Positions 1 through 5,002 of a stretch of 5,002 nucleotides of DNA are shown here, one piece after another. Source of the stretch: Candidatus Acidiferrum typicum (lineage in GTDB: Bacteria; Acidobacteriota; Terriglobia; Acidiferrales; UBA7541); assembly GCA_025463105.1 (NCBI GenBank), contig JAOAPW010000013.1, positions 1 through 5,002 of the forward strand. The letters are read 5' to 3'. The translations under genes were made by a program, and so were the position numbers. The notes under the pieces were generated by a model. The model was not told the DNA's origin. It did not search any database and saw nothing but the letters and a program-made list of their open reading frames with translations. Positions within the stretch are counted from its first letter, which is position 1. Each line of letters starts with the position of its first letter.

Positions 1-802
1 ACGCCGCAGCCGCTTGCAGCAACGTATTGACTGCAATTAAGACGGCCTGCGCAGGAGCGCCCCCGGTAAATAGAATCGCGCCCGCGGAATTCAGTCCGAA
101 CCATCCCACGAGCGCCAGCAGACAGCCAAATAAAACTAAAACTCCATTGTGGCCGGGGATCGCCGGCGCCATGCCGTCCGGTGAATATTTTCCGCGTCGA
201 GGGCCCAGAATCCAGGTGACGGCGAGCGCGGCGAGGCCGCCGACGACGTGAATCGAGCTCGCTCCTCCGGCGTCGATAAAGCCGTTTCCGAGTCCGTAGT
301 TGACGCCGAGCTGCGCGAGCCAGCCGCCTCCCCAGACCCAATGCGCAAAAATCGGATACGTCCAGCCGGCCAGAATTGCAGCGGAAGCGCAACTCGCTCG
401 CAGCCGCCAGCGATCCGCGCCGCTCCCCAACGGAATCAATGCGGCCAAACCTACGCAGAAAACTTGCAGCAACGCGGCCAGTGACGCGGGAGAGCCATCG
501 AATGCCAGCCCTCGAAAGAAAAATGGCTGGGCTGCAATCCAATTCCAACTCTTGCCGGAGAAAGTGAGGGAGTGACCGGGAATCCCGATGAATCCCTGCC
601 AGGCAAATCCACAAATGAAATAGATGATCGCCGCGACCGAGAGAGTGGAAACCGCCGCCATCATCATATGACCCGCGTTGCGCGAACGTCCCAGCCCGGC
701 ATTGATGAGAGAAATTCCAGCAGCCGCAAGGGGCACAAGAAAGATGAAGAACAGGCAGGCAATCATCGCTGCGTCCGGGAATCCGGCAACCGGCGTGGGC
801 AT
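1..802 (-). CDS. amt: Ammonium transporter, Amt/MEP/Rh family (N-terminal 267 residues, cut by left edge)
   Basis: Channel-like inner-membrane protein that conducts ammonium/ammonia. Translating the minus strand from the ATG at 802-800 gives an open frame to the window edge, about 60% of a usual Amt of 400-450 residues. Family signatures, seen directly: HWVWGGGWL at residues 154-162 (the VWGGG motif, W157 matching AmtB Trp148); D177 eight residues before H185 in GGASSIHVVGG, matching the AmtB Asp160/His168 pair; LGPRRGKY after it; then a PGHNGVLVLFG stretch followed by GWFGLNSAG, typical of the next helices. The second pore histidine would lie off the window. The sequence is divergent: the usual FYGGLxRxKN region reads INAGLGRSRN, the AER motif reads ADR, and the loop before D177 is about eight residues longer than in AmtB. 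The start is supported by a strong GGGAGGA site nine bases upstream. It overlaps the preceding small gene by one base. A PII (glnK) gene often follows amt but cannot be seen here. Confidence 0.93.
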   Translation of the reverse strand, partial: MPTPVAGFPDAAMIACLFFIFLVPLAAAGISLINAGLGRSRNAGHMMMAAVSTLSVAAIIYFICGFAWQGFIGIPGHSLTFSGKSWNWIAAQPFFFRGLAFDGSPASLAALLQVFCVGLAALIPLGSGADRWRLRASCASAAILAGWTYPIFAHWVWGGGWLAQLGVNYGLGNGFIDAGGASSIHVVGGLAALAVTWILGPRRGKYSPDGMAPAIPGHNGVLVLFGCLLALVGWFGLNSAGAILFTGGAPAQAVLIAVNTLLQAAAA

Positions 803-981
803 TATGCTTTGTCCTCCCGCAGGATCAAGTGGGAGCGAATGACAAACGTGAGCCCTAAACCTTCCACGGCCGCGCCAGCCAGAACGAATACGGCGCGCGA
901 AAGCTGCGACGCGAGAAGCACAATCGCGGCGAGCACCAACATCCACCCCATCACCAACAACAAGAAGCCCACAAACTTCAT
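802..981 (-). CDS. Small two-helix membrane protein encoded directly upstream of amt
   Basis: I do not recognise this 59-residue protein. It is almost entirely hydrophobic: residues about 3-24 and 30-48 form two likely transmembrane helices joined by a short SQLSR turn, with a charged tail, REDKA. I chose the ATG at 981-979 because a GGGGG stretch lies eight bases upstream and the hydrophobic segment begins at once. A longer reading from a TTG at 1035 would add an 18-residue basic leader (RTPGRSRKLR) and is less likely. Its TAA stop (804-802) shares one base with the amt ATG, and the amt ribosome site lies inside its last codons, so the two are probably co-transcribed and translationally coupled. 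A membrane role next to the transporter, for example in its assembly or modulation, is inference only. Confidence 0.72.
   Translation of the reverse strand: MKFVGFLLLVMGWMLVLAAIVLLASQLSRAVFVLAGAAVEGLGLTFVIRSHLILREDKA
812..818 (-). promoter_or_regulatory. Ribosome binding site of amt, inside the upstream small gene
   Basis: The minus strand reads GGGAGGA, nine bases before the amt ATG at 802. It is a near-perfect Shine-Dalgarno sequence embedded in the REDKA codons of the small membrane protein. It fixes the amt start and supports coupling across the TAATG overlap. Confidence 0.75.
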
Positions 982-1091
982 GTCCAACGCCCCCAGCCGG
1001 AGCTTGCGAGAGCGCCCCGGCGTTCGCGATTGCAAGTTAAAATATCACATTCGCATGAGGTTCGTGGTGCCGTTGGAGTCGAAGAACACCG

Positions 1092-1121
1092 GTAGGACAG
1101 ACACTCTTGTCTGTCCGCTAC
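1092..1121. repeat. GTAG-headed hairpin repeat (REP-like), copy 1
   Basis: GGACAGAC (1095-1102) and GTCTGTCC (1109-1116) form a perfect 8-bp stem around the loop ACTCTT. The 5' flank GTAG (1092-1095) can also pair with CTAC (1118-1121) past a small bulge. A GTAG head followed by a short hairpin is the established signature of REP sequences linked to REP-associated tyrosine transposases (RAYTs). It lies between the diverging small-protein/amt and yitJ genes. A partner in inverted orientation lies at 1140-1165. Whether it is repeated elsewhere in the genome cannot be seen here. Confidence 0.6.
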
Positions 1122-1139
1122 GATTCCGCTCTAACACAA

Positions 1140-1165
1140 TGTGACAGGCAAGAGTGCCTGTCATA
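1140..1165. repeat. Hairpin repeat (REP-like), inverted partner of copy 1
   Basis: TGACAGGC (1142-1149) and GCCTGTCA (1156-1163) form a perfect 8-bp stem around the loop AAGAGT. The loop is part of a reverse-complement match to copy 1 (consensus GACAGRCAAGAGTGYCTGTC, 20 bases with two stem differences that compensate each other). Read on the minus strand the unit begins GTAT, close to the GTAG head of copy 1. Together the two form an inverted doublet about 75 bp long. Confidence 0.58.
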
Positions 1166-1182
1166 CTCAGATGCGCAAGAGT

Positions 1183-1197
1183 GTCAACCGAGTTGAC
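1183..1197. promoter_or_regulatory. Perfect inverted repeat, candidate operator before the methionine gene
   Basis: GTCAAC-CGA-GTTGAC is a perfect 6-bp dyad with a three-base centre. It ends 62 bases before the yitJ start and nine bases upstream of a possible -10 box. Size and position suit a dimeric repressor or activator. The right half also contains TTGACG, which could serve as a -35 box. I cannot assign a regulator from the sequence. Confidence 0.4.
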
Positions 1198-1205
1198 GAT
1201 CCCTG

Positions 1206-1211
1206 TATACT
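1206..1211 (+). promoter_or_regulatory. Possible -10 box for the yitJ-type gene
   Basis: TATACT matches five of six bases of the sigma-70 -10 consensus and would give a leader of roughly 40 bases. The obvious TTGACG at 1193-1198 is only seven bases away, too close to be its -35, and the hexamers at normal spacing are poor. If TTGACG is the true -35, the -10 would fall in the weak sequence around 1214-1220. The promoter is therefore uncertain. Confidence 0.3.
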
Positions 1212-1259
1212 GGAATCTTTGCCGCTGTACCTTGGTGGCTTCGGGGTACGCAATCCACT

Positions 1260-3107
1260 ATGAAGATTGAAGAGTTTGATCAGAGACTGCGCGATTCGGT
1301 GCTGGTCGCGGACGGGGCGATGGGATCTCTTCTCCACGAAACCCTGGGGCCGCAGCGATGCATGGACGAATTGAATGCCACGCGCGCCGAGGCTGTATTT
1401 CGTATTCACATGTCCTACCTCGAAGCCGGCGCTCATATCATCGAAACCAACACGTTTGGAGCAAACCGGAATAAGCTGAGCGCGTTCGGCCTCGAAGATC
1501 GTGTCACCGAATTGAATCATCGCGGCGTGAAGGTCGCACGCGAGGCGCGGGAGGCCGCAAAACATGAGGTCCTGATCGCCGGCTCGATAGGCCCTCTGGG
1601 CGTCAATCGTCAAGTGCGCGAAATGGCGGTCGAACAATCCCGCGAAATTTTCAGGGAACAAGCGGAAGCGCTCGAAGAACGCGGCGTGGATTTTTTCATC
1701 CTGGAAACGTTCAGCGAGCTGGAAGAACTCTCGGCGGCAGTCGCTGCAATACGATCGTTTTCGCGACTGCCGATCGTTGCGCAGCTTACTTACTCGGAAG
1801 AAGGAACGACCTTCAGCGGCACGCGGCCGCGGGATGCGTGGGCAGCGCTGCACGAATCGGGAGTTCAGGTGATCGGCGCAAATTGCTCCGTCGGGCCGCA
1901 GGATCACCTGCGGATTCTCCACGATCTGGCCGATGTTGCGGGATCGTTTCCGATGAGCGCCATGCCCAACGTGGGATTCCCGCAACGCGCCGGCGATCGC
2001 GTCATCTATCCAAAATCTTCGCCGGAATATTTCGATCTATTTGCGCGTGAGGCGGTCACTCTGGGCGCGCGGATCCTGGGCGGTTGCTGCGGAACCACGC
2101 CGGATCACATTCAGGCGATGGCTCGGGCAGTGAAAGGAATTCATCCCGTAAAGGGCGCTCGCGTGGCCACCGTTATGGAGGCAGCTCCCGAGATTCTGCA
2201 TCCGGGGACGAGAGAACCAGAAAGCGCGCTGTGGCGGAAAATTCAGGCGCAGAAATTCGTCATCTCCGTGGAAATCGATCCGCCGAAGGGCACGTCCGTT
2301 GAGCGGACTCTCGAACAAGTAGCCAGCGTGATGGCTTCAAAATGCGTGGATGCGATTGATATCAACAGTGGACCGCTAGCGCGCGTGGGCATGGATGCCC
2401 TGACGCTTGCTGGGGCGCTCGAACGCCGCGGCATTGAGACGATTCCGCATCTCACTACGCGCGACTCCAATATCATTGGCTTGCAGGCGATGCTGCTGGG
2501 CGCGTGGACCATCGGCGGCGTGCGCAACGTGCTGGCGATTACCGGCGATCCGCCGTCGCTGGGAAGCTATCCCGAAACTTCCGGCGTGTACGAAGTGGAT
2601 TCGATCGGCCTGGTAAAAGTGATGGCGCGATTGAATCAAGGAACCGACTGGGCGGGAAAAAATCTGGGTGGTGCGACAAATTTCACGATTGGCGTCGCAG
2701 TGAATCCTCTCGCGGAAGATCTGGACGAAGAATTGCGGCGCTTCGATGAGAAAGTGAAAGCCGGCGCCCACTTTGCGATGACGCAGCCCATTTTTGATCC
2801 CGGTCATTGGGAAGGATTTCTGAAACGGATGGGTGGAAAGTCGCCGATTCCTATTTTGGTCGGCCTATGGCCGCTCAGCAGTTACAAGCAAGCCCTTCGG
2901 CTGCATAACGAAGTGCCCGGCATCGTGATCCCCGAAGAATTATTGAAGCAACTGGAATCCGCGGGAGCTTCCGCGCGCGATCACGGATTTGCCCTGGCGC
3001 GCCGGCTGCTCGACTGGTCGCGCACTGCGCGCAATTCCGGAATCGCCGGCGCATACCTGATTCCTCCGTTCAAACGGTATGAAGAAGTTCTCGATCTTTT
3101 CGCCTAG
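1260..3107 (+). CDS. yitJ: Bifunctional homocysteine S-methyltransferase / 5,10-methylenetetrahydrofolate reductase
   Basis: A 615-residue cytoplasmic enzyme, close to the roughly 610 residues of B. subtilis YitJ. Residues 1 to about 290 form the homocysteine methyltransferase barrel: DGAMGS at 18-23, ETNTFGAN at 62-69, and the zinc ligands C209 (GANCSVG) and C276/C277 (GGCCGT). A linker follows, then a methylenetetrahydrofolate reductase flavoprotein domain at about 328-612, which makes 5-methyl-THF: VEIDPPKG with E338 (E. coli MetF Glu28 position), ITGDPP with D430 (MetF Asp120), and MTQPIFD with Q509 (MetF Gln183). The C-terminal YLIPPFKRYEEVLDLF is typical of the fused family. There are no pterin- or cobalamin-binding domains, so the methyl donor of the first half is not settled by sequence; a separate cobalamin protein is possible. 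The ATG start fits the family N-terminus, although the nearest SD-like GGGG (1243-1246) is rather far, 13 bases away. It is monocistronic here and meets the convergent efflux gene across a repeat. Confidence 0.95.
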   Translation: MKIEEFDQRLRDSVLVADGAMGSLLHETLGPQRCMDELNATRAEAVFRIHMSYLEAGAHIIETNTFGANRNKLSAFGLEDRVTELNHRGVKVAREAREAAKHEVLIAGSIGPLGVNRQVREMAVEQSREIFREQAEALEERGVDFFILETFSELEELSAAVAAIRSFSRLPIVAQLTYSEEGTTFSGTRPRDAWAALHESGVQVIGANCSVGPQDHLRILHDLADVAGSFPMSAMPNVGFPQRAGDRVIYPKSSPEYFDLFAREAVTLGARILGGCCGTTPDHIQAMARAVKGIHPVKGARVATVMEAAPEILHPGTREPESALWRKIQAQKFVISVEIDPPKGTSVERTLEQVASVMASKCVDAIDINSGPLARVGMDALTLAGALERRGIETIPHLTTRDSNIIGLQAMLLGAWTIGGVRNVLAITGDPPSLGSYPETSGVYEVDSIGLVKVMARLNQGTDWAGKNLGGATNFTIGVAVNPLAEDLDEELRRFDEKVKAGAHFAMTQPIFDPGHWEGFLKRMGGKSPIPILVGLWPLSSYKQALRLHNEVPGIVIPEELLKQLESAGASARDHGFALARRLLDWSRTARNSGIAGAYLIPPFKRYEEVLDLFA

Positions 3108-3122
3108 AGACTGGCGGTTTTT

Positions 3123-3199
3123 GTAGCACAGGCTTCAGCCTGTGTGATTTTTGGTGATGCGGCAGAAGTCAACACCACACAGGCTGAAGCCTGTGCTAC
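3123..3199. repeat. REPIN-like element: two GTAG-headed hairpins in perfect inversion
   Basis: Copy A (3123-3144) is GTAG followed by a hairpin, CACAGGCT-TC-AGCCTGTG. Copy B (3178-3199) is its exact reverse complement, ending in CTAC, a 22-base perfect match. The arms extend two more bases inward (3145-3146 with 3176-3177). Inside, TGGTG (3152-3156) can instead pair with CACCA (3173-3177). Outside, TGGCGG (3112-3117) pairs with CCGCCA (3220-3225). The whole spacer between the convergent genes can thus fold as one long cruciform or hairpin. REP doublets of this build (REPINs) are known to be moved by RAYT transposases and to sit in intergenic DNA. Its place between two gene ends suggests a second role as a two-way transcription terminator or mRNA 3'-end protector, which is inference. 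No transposase is in the window. Confidence 0.75.
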
Positions 3200-3230
3200 T
3201 GAAATCCTCTGGAGGCTTGCCGCCATTCAC

Positions 3231-4649
3231 TCACCGGTTGAGATTCTTGGGCAGTCCCTTCAAGGCCGGTGACTCTGGCGCGATGCCAAATACTCCGCCG
3301 GGATCAACAGGTTTCTGAACAGCATCTTCCAATTCGCCGAGCGCCCGTTGAGCGCGTGCCAGTGCATCAAGCCGCGCCCGGGCTAAAAGCCACACCTGGA
3401 TTTCCACGCTGTTGAGATTCAGCCGAATGTCGGTGCCGGAGCGGATCGCCTGTCGCGTGATTTGCATTTGATTTTCCTGCAGTTTGCGCAGAGATTCGGC
3501 CTCTGACAATTCCTTCAGCGCTGCCGTGTAAACGGCGAGCGCCCGTTCACTCCTCGCGATAACTTGCGCTTGCCTTTCAAGGAATGCAGCCGCGGCTTCT
3601 TTGCGTCGAGTCTCGGCCTCAGCGATAGGCCCCTGGTTTCGATTGAAGAGAGGAACAACGGTGGAGGCGCCCACCGTGAAGAAGCTATGCGTTTCCTCAT
3701 AGGTGTATCCCGGCCCGATGTTGATATCGGGATATTGCTTTGCGATTTCCAACTGCAGGCCGGCTTCAGCCGCAGCATACTGAGCAAGAGCGCGTCGAAT
3801 ATCGAGACGATTCACAACTGCTTCCCGCTGAACTTCTTCCGTCGAAAGGGATTCCGCGTCAGGCGGCTTGTCCATGCCGGGCCACGAGAACTGGGCTCCC
3901 CGAAGTCCCGCCACCGGAATTCCAATGCTGGCTGCCAGAGCTGCCCTGGCCTCGTCAATTTGTCCCTCGGATGCGCTAATAGCCAGATGCGCTTTTGAGA
4001 GTTCGATTCGCGCCAAGTCGACGCTTTGTCTTGATATCTCCCCGGCAGAAAATATTCGTTCGAGGATATTTACCTGGTCCTGACGAACTTTTTCTTCGGA
4101 GCGAAACAATTCCAGGGTTTCAGAGGCAATGATGTAATTCAGCAGCGCTGCGCGAACTCCGCTCCTGACGGTCCACGCTGAATCCGCAAGGTCGAAGCGA
4201 GAAGCCTGGTCGAGACTGCGAGCGGCTTGCACGCGATACCCGCGCTTACCCGCGGTTTCAATGGGAATGGCGAAATCCAGAGTCAGCAAATAAGGGCTCG
4301 GAATGCCTGGAGCAATGCTCAGAGTAGGATTCGGTCGAGCGCCCGCCGTTATGAGGGCCGCTTCCGTTCCCGCAACACGCGCGCGAGCTGAGTCGAGCGC
4401 TGGGTTGAAATACAAAGCGGCGAGCGACAATGTTTGTAAATCCCAGGTTGCTGGAGGCCAAGGGGACACTGGATGGCCGAGATTCTGTTCCACAAAAGAT
4501 TGGAGTGCGGAATCCGCGAGATTCCGAGATTCAAACCGGGACGCGGTTGCACTAGCAACAATGGGATCCGCTTGGTAGCGTTGCGCCGCGCATCCGGCCA
4601 AAGATAAAATTCCGGCCAGAGGAACAAGTCGTTTCCAGATCGCATCCAT
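3231..4649 (-). CDS. TolC-family outer-membrane efflux lipoprotein (CzcC/CusC-like)
   Basis: A 472-residue outer-membrane channel of a tripartite exporter. The N-terminus is a lipoprotein signal: basic K6-R7, a hydrophobic core, and the lipobox L17-A18-G19-C20, which predicts cleavage before C20. Two outer-membrane-efflux repeats follow. In the first, a beta strand ends in IPIETAGKRGYR (128-139) and leads into long helices rich in Ala, Glu, Gln and Arg. In the second, YPDINIGPGYTYEE (306-319) leads to VVPLFNRNQGPIAEAE (331-346), a motif characteristic of CzcC-like members, and then another long helical stretch. The length is normal. The ATG at 4649 is supported by a strong SD seven bases upstream. 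It starts 39 bp after the ABC permease gene on the same strand, so both are probably in one operon. CzcC-type proteins often partner RND metal pumps, but the neighbour here is an ABC permease. The substrate cannot be read from the sequence. Confidence 0.92.
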   Translation of the reverse strand: MDAIWKRLVPLAGILSLAGCAAQRYQADPIVASATASRFESRNLADSALQSFVEQNLGHPVSPWPPATWDLQTLSLAALYFNPALDSARARVAGTEAALITAGARPNPTLSIAPGIPSPYLLTLDFAIPIETAGKRGYRVQAARSLDQASRFDLADSAWTVRSGVRAALLNYIIASETLELFRSEEKVRQDQVNILERIFSAGEISRQSVDLARIELSKAHLAISASEGQIDEARAALAASIGIPVAGLRGAQFSWPGMDKPPDAESLSTEEVQREAVVNRLDIRRALAQYAAAEAGLQLEIAKQYPDINIGPGYTYEETHSFFTVGASTVVPLFNRNQGPIAEAETRRKEAAAAFLERQAQVIARSERALAVYTAALKELSEAESLRKLQENQMQITRQAIRSGTDIRLNLNSVEIQVWLLARARLDALARAQRALGELEDAVQKPVDPGGVFGIAPESPALKGLPKNLNR

Positions 4650-4656
4650 CAGGAAT

Positions 4657-4665
4657 CTCTCCTTC
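4657..4665 (-). promoter_or_regulatory. Ribosome binding site of the efflux lipoprotein
   Basis: The minus strand reads GAAGGAGAG, ending seven bases before the ATG at 4649. It is a strong Shine-Dalgarno sequence in the 39-bp gap after the permease stop. It decides the start and keeps the lipobox 20 residues from the N-terminus. Confidence 0.75.
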
Positions 4666-4688
4666 TAAATTCGTACGATTCACAAGCC

Positions 4689-5002
4689 CTAGCGGCCCCC
4701 GAACACCACTCCGGGCTCAAGCTTCAGCACCGGCCGAGCGCTGATCGCTGCGGCCACAAGGCTCACGAGTAAGACCGACAGACCGCCGACGACCGGCGTG
4801 AACCACATCATTCGAAATGGGTAGTCGAACTCCCAAATCGCGATCTGGCCGACAATCGCACACAACCCCAGCCCGAGACCCGTGCCCAGTAGCGCGCAGA
4901 GGCCAGTCTGGACGAAGATCATGGAGAGTAGCATTCGCGAATTCGCTCCCATGGCCTTGAGTACGGCGTACTGTTTCAACGCTTCTCTGGTGAACATATA
5001 CA
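4689..5002 (-). CDS. ABC transporter permease, FtsX/MacB/DevC type (C-terminal part, cut by right edge)
   Basis: Inner-membrane subunit of an ABC exporter. The frame is open to the right edge; about 104 residues up to the TAG at 4691-4689 are visible. YMFTREALKQYAVLKAMGAN is the characteristic cytoplasmic segment of FtsX-domain permeases (compare the usual REFAVLKALGAS form). It is followed by a long hydrophobic stretch (MLLSMIFVQTGLCALLGTGL onward), a loop with WEFDYPFRMMWF, a last helix (VVGGLSVLLVSLVAAAISA), and the short tail RPVLKLEPGVVFGGR, which resembles the DPAEVFR ending of DevC-like proteins. The ATG at 4997 is an internal Met, not the start, because the family reads on through it. 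The next gene is an outer-membrane factor, so this is probably a DevBCA/MacAB-like system with its adaptor and ATPase genes beyond the right edge. Confidence 0.88.
   Translation of the reverse strand, partial: YMFTREALKQYAVLKAMGANSRMLLSMIFVQTGLCALLGTGLGLGLCAIVGQIAIWEFDYPFRMMWFTPVVGGLSVLLVSLVAAAISARPVLKLEPGVVFGGR

Noticed and set aside
1030..1060. Sigma-54 promoter for the amt operon (minus strand, around the TTGC at 1034-1031)
   Set aside because: A TTGCA occurs on the minus strand, but the required GG of the -24 element at the right distance is missing. The AT-rich GATATTTTAA there has no good -35 either, so no promoter is called.
572..1144. Plus-strand open frame of 190 codons
   Set aside because: It runs antisense to amt and the small membrane gene and across the hairpin repeats. 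Its product is low-complexity (Arg/Asn/Ser-rich) with no recognisable fold.
1212..1259. Possible SAM or SAH riboswitch leader before yitJ, including the GTACC (1227-1231) and GGTAC (1245-1249) pairing
   Set aside because: Only a weak 5-bp stem with a 13-base loop is visible, the spacer is too short for a usual S-box, and no conserved core was recognised.
1167..1985. Long minus-strand open frame of 272 codons opposite the 5' part of the yitJ-type gene
   Set aside because: It lies wholly antisense to the methyltransferase domain, whose zinc and substrate motifs prove the plus-strand frame. Its product is rich in Arg, His and Phe with no domain pattern.
2376..2807. Minus-strand open frame of 143 codons within the reductase domain
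   Set aside because: It is antisense to MTHFR motifs ITGDPP and MTQPIFD. It is a GC-driven shadow frame.
3092..3230. CRISPR-like reading of the repeated hairpins
   Set aside because: There are only two copies, inverted rather than direct, with one unique interval and no cas genes. The GTAG head fits REP/REPIN elements.
3564..3998. Plus-strand open frame of 144 codons opposite the efflux gene
   Set aside because: It lies antisense to the second half of the TolC-family protein, including its PLFNRNQG motif, and has no sign of its own start site or domain.
4689..4997. A complete small membrane protein starting at the ATG at 4997
   Set aside because: The frame continues upstream to the window edge, and the residues align with the middle of an FtsX-type permease domain. 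It is a fragment of a larger gene.

Overview
The window carries five protein genes in a moderately GC-rich genome. It probably comes from a soil-type Gram-negative bacterium, and an Acidobacteriota (Terriglobia-like) source is my best guess. An outer-membrane efflux lipoprotein indicates two membranes. The acidobacterial guess rests on gene style and on short GTAG-headed hairpin repeats that I associate with such genomes from memory; no marker gene proves it.

Left part (1-981, leftward): a two-gene unit. A 59-residue protein with two predicted membrane helices (802-981) is followed, with a one-base stop/start overlap, by an Amt-family ammonium transporter (1-802) that runs off the left edge.

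Divergent spacer (982-1259): two hairpin repeats in inverted orientation (1092-1165), a perfect 15-base dyad (1183-1197) and a possible -10 box (1206-1211), all upstream of the rightward gene at 1260.

Centre (1260-3107, rightward): a YitJ-type fusion of homocysteine S-methyltransferase and 5,10-methylenetetrahydrofolate reductase, which joins methyl-folate production to methionine synthesis. The catalytic and zinc-binding residues of both halves are visible. It ends in a 123-bp convergent spacer almost filled by a REPIN-like element (3123-3199) made of two perfectly inverted 22-base hairpin repeats.

Right part (3231-5002, leftward): an ABC-transporter permease of the FtsX/MacB/DevC type, cut by the right edge, is followed 39 bp later by a TolC/CzcC-type outer-membrane factor with a lipobox. 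Together they look like the end of a tripartite ABC efflux operon whose ATPase and periplasmic adaptor would lie beyond the right edge.

Nothing here amounts to a clearly new defence or mobile system. The most interesting items are the related GTAG-headed repeats, the small membrane protein coupled to amt, and the dyad in front of the methionine gene.
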